A program made the position numbers and the translations under genes. A DNA stretch of 64,000 bases from Cyclobacterium roseum (GTDB lineage Bacteria; Bacteroidota; Bacteroidia; Cytophagales; Cyclobacteriaceae). This document shows, in pieces, positions 49,956 through 58,931 of the stretch. The stretch is taken from positions 496,001 to 560,000 of the forward strand of contig NZ_WNKF01000001.1 of NCBI RefSeq assembly GCF_010119225.1. Direction: 5' to 3'. The notes beneath the pieces are model-generated. The model was not told where the DNA came from and did no database searches. It saw only the letters and a program-made list of their open reading frames with translations. Position 1 is the first letter of the stretch; each line of letters begins with the position of its first letter.

Positions 49956-52271
49956 ATGTGTAGAATCAATCTTAATAAAAATAGATTCACCTACTGGCTT
50001 TTGGGATGTTTTCTCTTTCCCTTACTGAGCCATGCTTCCGATCCGATTTGCATCCGGGATCAGGCAGGCAACCCCATTCCGCATGCCTATGTAAAAATCG
50101 GACCGGACAAGGTCGTTCCCGTGGATCGTACGGGTTCTTTTGACCTTCCAGATAACCTGGAAGCGGACCAGTTGATCGAGGTCTTTGCGATGGGATTTGA
50201 TGCACGGCAGATTCGGGTCAGGGAAATAAGCGAATTGAGTAGTTTGCGCTTGACAGAAAAGATTGGGCAAATGGGTGAAGTCGTCGTCGCTGCCACGCGA
50301 ACCGACCGCAGCCTGGAAGATTTGCCCATGCCGGTAACGGTCATTTCCCGCGAACAAATTCAAGAAACCGGTGGCATGCGCCTTTCGGAGGTGTTGCGGG
50401 AGCAAACGGGCCTGCAGGTAGTCAGCGACCACGGTGCCGGGCTACAGATGCAGGGGCTATCTTCCGATTACATCCTGATACTCCTGGATGGGGAACCCCT
50501 GATCGGTCGAACCGCCGGAACCTTTGATTTGGATAGAATTTCGGTTACAAACATCGAGCGGATAGAAGTACTCCGGGGCCCGTCCAGTGCCATCTATGGA
50601 AGCGAAGCCATGGCCGGTGTGATCAATATCATCACCAAAAGCAGCCGCGAGCCGTTTGCAGCCTCCCTGGAATCCAGGTACCGGTCCTTTTCCACCATGG
50701 ATCTGAGCGGGGAGGCGAGCTTTAACCAAAACGACTGGTCGGTTCAGGCCTACCTCAATCGCTTCCGTACCGATGGATTTGACCTGAACCCCAATGTCCC
50801 GGGAAATACCCAGGCACCATTTCAGGCCACGACCGGGCAGGTTAAATTGGGAAAGAAGTCCGGTAAATGGGAGTTCAGACTCTATTCCCGCATGTATCGG
50901 GAAGATTCGGATAATGTCCTGCAAGTCATTGAAAACGGAAAGGGGCGACTGGCGGACATGAGCTCCGAACGTCGGGATGTAAACCTCAATCCCACGGTAA
51001 CCTACCGGCCCAACGAGCACTGGCAATTGACGCTTCGGAGCATGACCTCCTTGTTCGAAACGCATTCGCTGACGGAGATGCAGGAAGACGGTTTCGTCGT
51101 AGATGCACAGGATTTCCAACAGCGGTACCACCGTACAGAGCTTCAATTGGACCGGCAACTGGGAAACAGTCAATTACTAACGCTGGGGATGGGGCACCTT
51201 CTGGAGACCGTTGACGCGACGCGCTACGAGGCCCTAAACCGCTTTGATGCCGGCTATTTGTTTCTTCAGCATCAATGGGATCCAACGGACAAATGGAACA
51301 TCGTTACCGGTGTTCGGGGTGACTTGCACAGCCAATACGGAGAAAGAATCAGTCCGAAAATCTCCGGGATGTACCAAATCAGCGAAAAATTTAGCTGGCA
51401 AGCATCGCTGGGCGCCGGATTTAAAGCCCCCGATTTCCGGCAGCTATTGCTGAATTTCAACAATGCCTCCGCAGGATATTACGTTTTTGGGGCCAACTTG
51501 GTGCAGGAAGGCATCGAACGGCTTCAATCGCAGGGACTGGTACAGCAGCTGCTGCTGGATCCTTCTCAATTTGGCGCACTAAAGGCAGAAAGTTCCCTGG
51601 CCATCAACACCGGTTTTCGCTGGAAACTCTCGAACGACCTGCTCTTTCAGGGAAACTTCTTCCAAAACAACATTTTCAACCTGATTGAGACGGCTCCTTT
51701 CGCCAGACTGACCTCCGGTCAAAATGCCTTCTCCTACTTCAACGTTTCTCGCGTTCGTACGCAGGGAATCGAGCTGGATTGGACCTGGCGCCTGACGTCA
51801 AAGCTACAGGTATCCGCTGGATACATGTATTTGGATGCCAACGATTTGGATGTGTTGGAGCAAATCGATTCCGGAGCGTTATTTCGCAGGGACTCGGAGA
51901 ACCGGACCCAACGAGTGAGTCGAAGCGATTACGGAGGCTTATTCAACCGAAGTCGCCACAGCGGCAACCTGAAAATCAGCTACCAGGAGCCCCTTTCCGG
52001 CATCAACCTGGCCCTTCGCGCCATACACCGGGGGAAGTTTGGGTTTGGCGACGTAAACGGGAATCTAATTCTCGACGATCCTTCCGAATACGCGCGGGCA
52101 ATGACCAGCTGGAACCTTAGCCTCAGCAAGGCCTTTAGCAATGGCGTACTGCTAGAGACCGGAGGATTTAATCTATTGAATCAACTCAATCAATACGAGC
52201 CCAGCAATCCGGGGAGAACCCTGTTTGTGGGAGCAAAAGTACCTTTTCATCAATTAGTAAATTCTAAATAA
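49956..52271 (+). CDS. hmuR: TonB-dependent heme receptor
   Basis: A 771-aa outer-membrane receptor. Signal peptide to ~residue 27 (LLGCFLFPLLSHA), then a carboxypeptidase-regulatory-like domain (QAGNPIPHAYVKIGPDK). The plug spans ~100-215 (VVVAATRTDRSLEDLPMPVT, IQETGGMRLSEVLREQTGLQ, IERIEVLRGPSSAIYGSEAM) and the beta barrel the rest, ending LNQYEPSNPGRTLFVGAKVP. The TonB box probably lies in the GEVVVAATRT stretch. It brings heme or heme from hemoproteins across the outer membrane using TonB energy. Confidence 0.93.
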   Translation: MCRINLNKNRFTYWLLGCFLFPLLSHASDPICIRDQAGNPIPHAYVKIGPDKVVPVDRTGSFDLPDNLEADQLIEVFAMGFDARQIRVREISELSSLRLTEKIGQMGEVVVAATRTDRSLEDLPMPVTVISREQIQETGGMRLSEVLREQTGLQVVSDHGAGLQMQGLSSDYILILLDGEPLIGRTAGTFDLDRISVTNIERIEVLRGPSSAIYGSEAMAGVINIITKSSREPFAASLESRYRSFSTMDLSGEASFNQNDWSVQAYLNRFRTDGFDLNPNVPGNTQAPFQATTGQVKLGKKSGKWEFRLYSRMYREDSDNVLQVIENGKGRLADMSSERRDVNLNPTVTYRPNEHWQLTLRSMTSLFETHSLTEMQEDGFVVDAQDFQQRYHRTELQLDRQLGNSQLLTLGMGHLLETVDATRYEALNRFDAGYLFLQHQWDPTDKWNIVTGVRGDLHSQYGERISPKISGMYQISEKFSWQASLGAGFKAPDFRQLLLNFNNASAGYYVFGANLVQEGIERLQSQGLVQQLLLDPSQFGALKAESSLAINTGFRWKLSNDLLFQGNFFQNNIFNLIETAPFARLTSGQNAFSYFNVSRVRTQGIELDWTWRLTSKLQVSAGYMYLDANDLDVLEQIDSGALFRRDSENRTQRVSRSDYGGLFNRSRHSGNLKISYQEPLSGINLALRAIHRGKFGFGDVNGNLILDDPSEYARAMTSWNLSLSKAFSNGVLLETGGFNLLNQLNQYEPSNPGRTLFVGAKVPFHQLVNSK

Positions 52272-52283
52272 ACACCTATTACA

Positions 52284-52907
52284 ATGAACAAATGGAACAT
52301 GTTTCAGGCAGGCATTCTATTGCTTGCCCTTAGTACAAGTTGTGAAGAAAACACCGTGGATGAGCCGGAAATTGAGTTACAAGCGGTAACGGTCGAAAAT
52401 CTTCACGCTCCGGGAGACCTGATGGACCGAAGTACCGGAGAAATCACCGAAGTCCGCCCTTTTCGGTACTTTAGCCTGGAAGACAATAAAATGGTGGAAA
52501 GCCGGGAAGGAGACTGGGACATTGGATTCAAAGGAACGACCCTTATCGTGAACAGCGGTAGCAGTGGACCCGGTACGGCACAGGCATCGGTAGTTACGGG
52601 TACCTTTGACGAAATATCTACGGTGCCATCTGCTGCGGATTTCAAGAGCGATGGGGAGAACGGATTAGCCATTCCTACCGGTTCCGGAAACGGATGGTAC
52701 AATTACAATCCCAGCAGCCACATTATCAGTCCGATTCCCGGTCGGGTATTGCTGATTCAGACCAATGAAGGAAACTATGCCAAAATGGAGATCCTATCTT
52801 ACTACCAGGACAATCCACCGTTAGCGGAGGTGGACCCAATGACCACTCCAAGCCCCTATTTTACGTTTCGGTATCTGATTCAACCTAATGGAACGATAAC
52901 CTTCTGA
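52284..52907 (+). CDS. hmuY: HmuY-family heme-binding lipoprotein
   Basis: A 207-aa lipoprotein (lipobox LLALSTSC, Cys20). HmuY features: NLHAPGDLMDRSTGEITEVR, FRYFSLEDNKMV, GDWDIGFKGTTLIVNSGSSG and the C-terminal SPYFTFRYLIQPNGTITF. HmuY proteins work at the cell surface or in vesicles to take heme and pass it to HmuR. Known heme ligands are His in one branch and Met in another; several Met residues here (L-M-D-R-S, K-M-V-E, K-M-E-I) make a Met-ligated type possible. Last gene of the operon. Confidence 0.9.
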   Translation: MNKWNMFQAGILLLALSTSCEENTVDEPEIELQAVTVENLHAPGDLMDRSTGEITEVRPFRYFSLEDNKMVESREGDWDIGFKGTTLIVNSGSSGPGTAQASVVTGTFDEISTVPSAADFKSDGENGLAIPTGSGNGWYNYNPSSHIISPIPGRVLLIQTNEGNYAKMEILSYYQDNPPLAEVDPMTTPSPYFTFRYLIQPNGTITF

Positions 52908-52920
52908 TATTTATTAAAAA

Positions 52921-52950
52921 ACCGAATCTGAAGCTATCGCCAGATTCGGT
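52921..52950. terminator. Bidirectional terminator between hmuY and the rhodopsin gene
   Basis: ACCGAATCTG and CAGATTCGGT form a 10-bp stem (loop AAGCTATCGC), with A-run on the left and T-run on the right, between two convergent genes. Confidence 0.88.
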
Positions 52951-52966
52951 TTTTATTAAAATTAGC

Positions 52967-53812
52967 TTATGATTTAGCCTCGCCGTAGACGTAACCTTCC
53001 GCTTTACTAATATGTTGGGCTACTACGGTAAGCAATACACCATAGATAACTTTGGAACACACGTCGGCGATGGTATAGGTAATTTGTCTCGCCACTACCC
53101 CGGTTTCATTAAAAAAACCGCCTTCAATGCCTGCTAAATGGGGCATCAAATAGGCCCCGGGATAGAGCATCCATGAAACGAGAAATAAAATCCAAATAGT
53201 GTTCAGCGTATTTTGCGCGGCTTCCGGAATCCCTTCCTTGCCTTCATCGATTACTTTCTTCATCAGCCATAATATGTGGATGAAGAAGACGGTGGAAATA
53301 GCACCCCAAATAGCAAAGGTGAGAAAATTAGTTACCTCATAAAACTGTCCAATATATCCTGTAATGATCATTCCCGTACCTGAAAACCAAAACTGATTTC
53401 GAATACTGGAAAATTTACTTTTGGTAAGTGATACGACGAAGAGTATCTGAAAAAGCAACATCGGAACATCAATCAACCAATTCAAATACCGGTAACCATT
53501 ATTAAACAAGTCCTGACCTTCTCCCAAAAAGTACCTTCCTGTCTCCTGATCGAAAATAAAAGAGGAAGTCCAGTTTCCTGCTTGTGCGTATAACAAAAGA
53601 AATGCAGAAACCATTACTACCACCGATAGCACAGAAGATATCCGAAACCTGGGAGCTACGTAGTTAATTGTCAGCACAAAATAGAGTAACGCTGCCAGCA
53701 TCACCGCATAGCCTAACGTGAGAATATGGGCTACCATTTGGTAGGCCATTTCTGAATACCCGTTTTCCAGTCCAACATAATTTTCAAAAGTAGCATTCCC
53801 TAACGTTTCCAT
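52967..53812 (-). CDS. Light-driven sodium pump (NDQ rhodopsin, KR2-like)
   Basis: A 281-aa seven-helix microbial rhodopsin. In helix C, RYLNWLIDVPMLLFQ gives N111, D115 and Q122, the NDQ motif of sodium-pumping rhodopsins (N112/D116/Q123 in KR2). The retinal Schiff-base Lys is K254 in ADVCSKVIYG, preceded by D250. R108 is the conserved helix-C Arg. The N-terminus ETLGNATFENY resembles the KR2 N-terminal capping helix. It should pump Na+ outward in light (H+ if Na+ is absent). Differences from KR2 at the cytoplasmic entrance are S60 (N61 in KR2) and T262 (G263). No carotenoid or retinal synthesis gene is in the window. Confidence 0.96.
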   Translation of the reverse strand: METLGNATFENYVGLENGYSEMAYQMVAHILTLGYAVMLAALLYFVLTINYVAPRFRISSVLSVVVMVSAFLLLYAQAGNWTSSFIFDQETGRYFLGEGQDLFNNGYRYLNWLIDVPMLLFQILFVVSLTKSKFSSIRNQFWFSGTGMIITGYIGQFYEVTNFLTFAIWGAISTVFFIHILWLMKKVIDEGKEGIPEAAQNTLNTIWILFLVSWMLYPGAYLMPHLAGIEGGFFNETGVVARQITYTIADVCSKVIYGVLLTVVAQHISKAEGYVYGEAKS

Positions 53813-54204
53813 AAATTTTTTGCTTTATATTGAGATTGAATATAATAAATTATAAATCGAAAAGAGGATGCCTGTATTGTCGTATCCTTTTAATAGCAAA
53901 TAAATGTGAATAAACTGTCTATTATTGTATATAAAATAAGAAAGATGTCTGCCCGATTCAGGTTGGCAACAGTTGATCGCTTCAATACATGGCTTTTTGC
54001 CTGGTAGATTTTTCTGAATAGCCACAATAATGGCATCAGGAGCCTATATTTGGCCGGAATCTAGCTGTGTAGCGCAAGGCTTCTCGATGTCTAGGATAAA
54101 GTAAACCCTGAATTTATTTTCCTATAATAATTCTGTAGAAAGGAATTTTTATAGCTTTGCTTCCGACTTTATCAAAAGTGTAACCGAACGGGGACTCCAG
54201 ACAC
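53813..54204. other. Divergent promoter region, rhodopsin / trkH
   Basis: About 390 bases without a gene. Very AT-rich next to the rhodopsin start (TTATAATTTATTATATTC on the minus strand), which probably holds its promoter. No operator-like palindrome was seen. A 66-codon minus-strand frame at 53825-54025 lacks any support. Confidence 0.5.
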
Positions 54205-55947
54205 ATGAACTTAAAATTACTCTATAAGATTGCCTTATGGATTAGCGTTCTGGGAATAATCGCCATTATTTCTGATTTTGGGTATGCCCAAAACGACCTG
54301 TCCCAACAAATTCTAGACGGTTTTTACTTTGTAGTGCTGGGAATTGGAGTAATCTCCACGGTGCTCCGGTACCTGGAAAACGACAAGCTCATCAAACGAA
54401 AAGTTTTTATTTTTGATGTTTTGTCCATTTGCTTTACGCTATGGGTTTTCTACCTGTTCCTTTTCGTTGGTGTACCCTTTGAAACTGATTTGTTGCTTGA
54501 AAACCCCGTATGGGTTAGAATTGCCGTACTTTTTACCTTTATCAGGGAGTTTTCGGAAATACGTTTTAACTACAAACGAACGGTATTAAATCCGGCGCAA
54601 CTTTTCGTCGCCAGTTTTTTGCTCATCATACTATTCGGAACCTTCTTATTGATGCTTCCCAAAGCGACTTATGAGGGAATTACCTTTGTGGATGCCCTAT
54701 TTACTTCCACCAGTGCCGTCTGTGTGACAGGGCTCATCGTAGTCGATACGGGTAGCTACTTCACTGAGTTTGGTCAAATCATCATTATGTTTCTTATCCA
54801 AATAGGCGGATTGGGTATTTTGACGTTTGCCAGTTACTTTAGTTACTTTTTCAAAGGCGGTTCCACCTATGAAAATCAGCTCGCGCTGACCGATATTACA
54901 AGTTCCAAAAAGATCGGAGATGTCTTTTCCACCCTTAAATACATCATCCTGATCACCTTTGGCATCGAACTGGTTTCGGGACTGCTCATTTATAGCAGTC
55001 TGGAACCCTTGCACCATCAGTCGCAATATGACCGGGTCTTTTTCGCTGTTTTCCATGCGATTTCTGCCTTTTGCAATGCCGGTTTCTCTACCTTATCCAA
55101 CAGTTTGTATGAAAGTGATTTTAAATTCAACTACTTTCTACAGTTAACCGTCATCCTGACCTTCGTAATGGGGGGCTTGGGTTTTCCGATCGTGGCCAAT
55201 ATTGTTAATTATTTGAAATACCGGATAAGAAAATTGTTTTCAAGTGGCCGAAATAAAATAGGCTATCGGCCCTGGGTATTGAATTTAAATAGCCGGATTA
55301 CCTTAATTACAACCTTTTCCATCAGCGCCATTGCATTTGTAGCGTTTTACCTGTTGGAATTTAATAATACCTTATCGGAGCATGAGGGTATAGGAAAAGT
55401 GGTTACAGCACTTTTTGGAGCCACCACGCCGCGCACGGCCGGATTCAATTCCATCGATACCGCATCTATGCTTTTCCCGACGACCATGATGGTTTTTTTA
55501 CTAATGTGGGTTGGGGCATCACCGGCCTCTACGGGTGGAGGTATTAAGACCAGTACATTTGCCATTGCGACACTGAATATCCTCAGTTTGGCAAAGGGAA
55601 AGGAAAGAATTGAGGTTTTCGGAAGGGAAATTGCCCGTATTTCAGTCCAACGGTCATTTGCCATAATTTCCCTATCACTCATTGTTATCGGCTCGGGAAT
55701 CATGTTGGTTTCCATGTTTGAAAGTGATAAAAGCCTGATTGACATTGGTTTTGAGTGCTTTTCTGCCTACAGCACCGTTGGCTTGAGCCGGGGCATTACA
55801 GCAGACCTGGCGACTGAAAGTAAGCTGATATTTATTGTCATCATGTTTGTGGGCAGGGTAAGCATGTTAACCATTGTTATAGCGGTTTTCAAGAAAGTAA
55901 AACGAAAAAACTACCGATACCCGACTGAGGAAATAACGATAAACTAA
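54205..55947 (+). CDS. trkH: Trk/Ktr-type potassium uptake protein, membrane subunit
   Basis: A 580-aa membrane protein of the TrkH/KtrB superfamily. About 125 N-terminal residues form extra hydrophobic segments ahead of the core. Selectivity-filter-like Gly motifs in successive P-loops are TSTSAVCVTGLIVVDTG, ISAFCNAGFST, GATTPRTAGFNSID and FSAYSTVGLSRG. ASPASTGGGIKTSTFAIA is a family-specific segment. It takes up K+ (driven by Na+ or H+) with the RCK subunit encoded next. Divergent from the sodium rhodopsin. Confidence 0.94.
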   Translation: MNLKLLYKIALWISVLGIIAIISDFGYAQNDLSQQILDGFYFVVLGIGVISTVLRYLENDKLIKRKVFIFDVLSICFTLWVFYLFLFVGVPFETDLLLENPVWVRIAVLFTFIREFSEIRFNYKRTVLNPAQLFVASFLLIILFGTFLLMLPKATYEGITFVDALFTSTSAVCVTGLIVVDTGSYFTEFGQIIIMFLIQIGGLGILTFASYFSYFFKGGSTYENQLALTDITSSKKIGDVFSTLKYIILITFGIELVSGLLIYSSLEPLHHQSQYDRVFFAVFHAISAFCNAGFSTLSNSLYESDFKFNYFLQLTVILTFVMGGLGFPIVANIVNYLKYRIRKLFSSGRNKIGYRPWVLNLNSRITLITTFSISAIAFVAFYLLEFNNTLSEHEGIGKVVTALFGATTPRTAGFNSIDTASMLFPTTMMVFLLMWVGASPASTGGGIKTSTFAIATLNILSLAKGKERIEVFGREIARISVQRSFAIISLSLIVIGSGIMLVSMFESDKSLIDIGFECFSAYSTVGLSRGITADLATESKLIFIVIMFVGRVSMLTIVIAVFKKVKRKNYRYPTEEITIN

Positions 55948-56049
55948 AAAATTGATCCATGAAATCGAGCATGATGGAGGCGACACACAGAGGGATGATT
56001 ATAAAGCATGCGAGATTTCATAGGGCCGCTTAAAGACAATTATAAACAT

Positions 56050-56736
56050 ATGAAATTCATCATCGTAGGACTAGGCAATTTTGGCGCTTCTCTATCCCAA
56101 AAACTCACCCGCCAAGGCAATGAGGTGATCGGCATAGACAACAGAATGGAGAAAGTAGATTTGTATAAGGAAAAAATATCGCACACCATCTGCATGGATG
56201 CCACAGAGGATGTTACCGTTTCTGGCTTACCTCTTGACGACACAGATGTGGTCATCGTGGCTATTGGAGAAGACCAGGGTTCGAATATCATGACCACCGC
56301 CCTGTTTAAAAACATGCAAGTGAAGCGTTTGATCAGTCGGGCCATCAATCCGCTTCACGAAAAAGTACTGGTAGCGTTGGGCGTTGATGAAATCGTACAC
56401 CCTGAAGAGGAAACCGCCGAACGCTGGGCCAAGAAGCTTTGCCTTAACAATGTGGTTGACTCCTTCGAACTAAGTGATGATTTCAGCATCATTGAAGCCA
56501 ACGTACCGAAAGAGTGCGTGGGCAATACCATTCGGGAAGTAGGCTTCAGACTTAAGTACAACTTGCTGGTGCTCACCATCATGAAAAAAACGGAAGTAAA
56601 AAGCGTTCTGGGTAAAAGCCGAACGGAATTTAGAATTCAAGGCATCGCAACCCCCGATCAAAACCTTGAAGCATCGGATATTCTGGTACTCTATGGTGCC
56701 AATAAGGATTTACAGGATTTTTTGAAACAACGATAA
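56050..56736 (+). CDS. trkA: TrkA/KtrA regulatory subunit (RCK domain)
   Basis: A 228-aa RCK protein: MKFIIVGLGNFGASLSQKL is the nucleotide-binding start, with VIGIDNRMEKVDLYKEKISH, VVIVAIGEDQGSNIMTTALF, LGVDEIVHPEEETAERWA, and a C-terminal TrkA_C domain. One RCK unit of this length is the KtrA type. It gates the potassium uptake channel in response to nucleotides (ATP/ADP, NAD). Start chosen at 56050; 14 upstream codons of the open frame are not conserved. Confidence 0.93.
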   Translation: MKFIIVGLGNFGASLSQKLTRQGNEVIGIDNRMEKVDLYKEKISHTICMDATEDVTVSGLPLDDTDVVIVAIGEDQGSNIMTTALFKNMQVKRLISRAINPLHEKVLVALGVDEIVHPEEETAERWAKKLCLNNVVDSFELSDDFSIIEANVPKECVGNTIREVGFRLKYNLLVLTIMKKTEVKSVLGKSRTEFRIQGIATPDQNLEASDILVLYGANKDLQDFLKQR

Positions 56737-56822
56737 ATGGGCTAACGTCTACAGTGCAAACGAACTCCTACTCGATTTTTAGAGGGTACATCTGATTTCC
56801 ATTTTTCAATAACAATAACTGT

Positions 56823-56847
56823 AACCTTAGTAAGGTTTTTTTTTTAA
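56823..56847 (+). terminator. Terminator after trkA
   Basis: AACCT-TAGTA-AGGTT stem-loop followed directly by a run of about ten T. It separates the Trk genes from the next membrane protein. Confidence 0.7.
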
Positions 56848-56888
56848 ACGATCTGGTTTGGAAGGAGTTTATTCCTTAAATAAATCAA

Positions 56889-57809
56889 ATGCCAGGTAGA
56901 TCCACCCTTTTCTGGAACAACGCTTCCAAGGCCTTGTTGTCTGAAAAAACGAAAGAAAGAAGCGAAAAAATCATTATCACCATAGCCGTGATAGGATTCA
57001 TCATTCATCTTTCGCTCATTATCCTGTCTATCCTTGGGATATTTGAATCGGATTACGCCCCTGGCTTACTGGACAATCCAATCGCTTCCATTTATACGCC
57101 TTTTTCCTTTATACTCGTCTATGAGGTGTACTTACTGGTTTATTTTCTGCCAAAATCCATCACCTTCTACATTGGAAAGCAGTACGAAATAATCCTGCTA
57201 ATCCTGATACGCAGGCTGTTTAAGGATCTGGCGCAGTTGGATTTACAAAAGAGTTGGTTCAGTAGCCAGGACGATTTGCAATTCACCTATGATATCGGGG
57301 CCACCCTGATTATTTTTACCCTGATATTTATTTTTTACTACTTAAATAGCAAACGGACTGCGGTGCAACAGGGGAAATTACCCCAGCAAGAGCAAACCCA
57401 GCGTTTTATAAAAACGAAAAAGAAGCTTGCCATTGTCTTGATTGTGGTTTTGTTCTTTCTTGCCGTATACAGTTTCGGTAACTATTTTAACCAACTGTTT
57501 TTTGATGTATCCCACAAGGTGGATTCCATTAAGGATATTAATAATATTTTCTTTGACGAATTTTTCACCATTCTGATTTTAAGCGATGTCTTGTTGCTTT
57601 TGATTTCTTATACGCATACCTCCAGCTTTCGCTCCGTCATAAGGAATTCGGGTTTTGTCATTTCGACTATCCTGATCAAGCTTTCCTTTGGGACGGAAGG
57701 TTTATTAAACAATGTGCTAGTCGTCTCCGCAATTTCCTTCGGTGTGTTGATTCTGCTCATACACAATTTTTATGAAAATATCGAACCCCTGGATAAAACG
57801 GAAGATTAG
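56889..57809 (+). CDS. Multi-spanning membrane protein of unknown function
   Basis: A 306-aa protein with about six hydrophobic segments: roughly 27-50 (IIITIAVIGFIIHLSLIILS), 68-90, 135-155 (LIIFTLIFIFYYL), 180-200 (LAIVLIVVLFFLAVYSF), 230-250 and 270-292. The acidic N- and C-termini and a basic loop (LIRRLFKDLAQLDLQKSW) give it a channel- or sensor-like look. I do not recognise the family. It follows the Trk genes after a terminator-like hairpin and its own possible promoter, so a link to ion homeostasis is only suggestive. Confidence 0.6.
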   Translation: MPGRSTLFWNNASKALLSEKTKERSEKIIITIAVIGFIIHLSLIILSILGIFESDYAPGLLDNPIASIYTPFSFILVYEVYLLVYFLPKSITFYIGKQYEIILLILIRRLFKDLAQLDLQKSWFSSQDDLQFTYDIGATLIIFTLIFIFYYLNSKRTAVQQGKLPQQEQTQRFIKTKKKLAIVLIVVLFFLAVYSFGNYFNQLFFDVSHKVDSIKDINNIFFDEFFTILILSDVLLLLISYTHTSSFRSVIRNSGFVISTILIKLSFGTEGLLNNVLVVSAISFGVLILLIHNFYENIEPLDKTED

Positions 57810-57936
57810 GGCTTGGTTTCTGAAACGGCGATGGAGGAATATCCGCTAACCACATCCCACCTTTGGCCGGGCGTGCTGAGCCAAAAGGGCCGGGCGTTGG
57901 TTTGTTGTAGATTGCCCGAACTGGGGATTCGGTTTC

Positions 57937-58416
57937 TTAATCCCTTTCCCAAAACGCGTCTTCCCAGTCTTCCTCGACTTTCTGATGAATTTCCTTAACG
58001 GCTGCTTCCATTTTCTCCAGGTCCTCTTCCAGCAGCTCTACCTGCATGTATTGAAAGAGTTTACGTTCTTCAAACCGGATATGGGCCTTCAGTTCCGTTG
58101 CAAATTGGGAAAGCCGCTCCGTATCTCCACCGGCCTCAAAAATCCGGGTATAATGGGAACGAATGGAGGCATGCTGTTCTTCCGCCTCTTTACGCATCAG
58201 GTCATTTTTGGCCAGAAAACCAAACAACACCTCTTCTTCCAATTGGAAATGCGGCTCTAGATGTTGCTGAACAAAATAATACAGGTAATCCACCATCCGC
58301 TTGGTTTCCACTTGTTTTTTTATTCCCTGGCGGATCTTCCAGACCAATAGTAAACCAAAATGATGGTCCCGGGAGATTGGAATTAAAGAGGAATGTCGCT
58401 TTAAGGGCTTGGTCAT
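57937..58416 (-). CDS. Hemerythrin-domain protein
   Basis: A 159-aa four-helix-bundle protein. Iron-ligand candidates: HH in SRDHHFGLLLVWKIR (~18), H and E in VQQHLEPHFQLEEEVLFGFL (~52-71), H in EQHASIRSHY, and H/E in LKAHIRFEERKLFQYM (~112-127). Such proteins bind a di-iron centre and sense or store oxygen, nitric oxide or related species. The histidine order matches the HHE/hemerythrin pattern. Single gene, convergent with the unknown membrane protein. Confidence 0.9.
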   Translation of the reverse strand: MTKPLKRHSSLIPISRDHHFGLLLVWKIRQGIKKQVETKRMVDYLYYFVQQHLEPHFQLEEEVLFGFLAKNDLMRKEAEEQHASIRSHYTRIFEAGGDTERLSQFATELKAHIRFEERKLFQYMQVELLEEDLEKMEAAVKEIHQKVEEDWEDAFWERD

Positions 58417-58563
58417 ACAGAATGAAATTTGGAAATGCTATAAAAGTAGCAGCGGTTTAGGTCAGCAATTAAAACTGACTCCCATCCGTTTTTTCTGAGG
58501 CTAAAGTATAAAAATAAAGCTGCAAATAAAAGATAATTATATCCTTTAATTGCAGGGCTTAAC
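58417..58563. other. Promoter region of the hemerythrin gene
   Basis: About 150 bases with no gene, leading into the palindromic repeat array. Confidence 0.4.
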
Positions 58564-58926
58564 GCTCGAAGAGCTCAATGGCTACGACCGCTGGGGTTTC
58601 CCCAACCCCGGCGGTCTTTTACGAGAACAAAATTTGTATTTTCAACATCAATATACATCAGGGTGAAACCTCCGAGGTCTCGAAGACCTCAACGGTTATG
58701 ACCGTTGGGGTTTCCCTAACCCCGACGGTCTTTTACGATAATAATATTCGTATTTTCAACATCAATTTACATTAGGGTGAAACCATCGAGGTCTCGAAGA
58801 CCTCAAAGGTTAGGTTGACGTTTGGGTTTCCCCAACCCCGTTCTTTTCGCGAAACGTACACAGAAAAAACCGTCGAGGTCTCGAAGACCTCAACGGTTAT
58901 GATCGTTGGGGTTTCCTTAACCTGAC
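58564..58926. repeat. Tandem palindromic repeat array, 114-bp period
   Basis: Four units start at the inverted repeat GAGGTCTCGAAGACCTC (58674, 58788, 58875) or its variant GCTCGAAGAGCTC (58564). Each is followed by a second palindromic element (AACGGTTATGACCGTTGGGG...CCCCGACGGT). Units 1-2 and 2-3 are 114 bp apart, unit 3 is shorter (87 bp), and unit 4 is truncated at the next gene. Spacers AACATCAAT(A/T)TACAT(C/T)AGGG are nearly identical. Not CRISPR: the repeats are long and the spacers are conserved. Confidence 0.8.
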
Positions 58927-58931
58927 TTTCC

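Noticed and set aside
52967-53812. Proton-pumping proteorhodopsin
   Set aside because: Helix C has N111/D115/Q122 rather than the D-T-E pattern of proton pumps, and the whole protein follows KR2.
58564-58926. Possible CRISPR array
   Set aside because: Units are 87-114 bp, the spacers are nearly identical to each other, and no cas gene is near.
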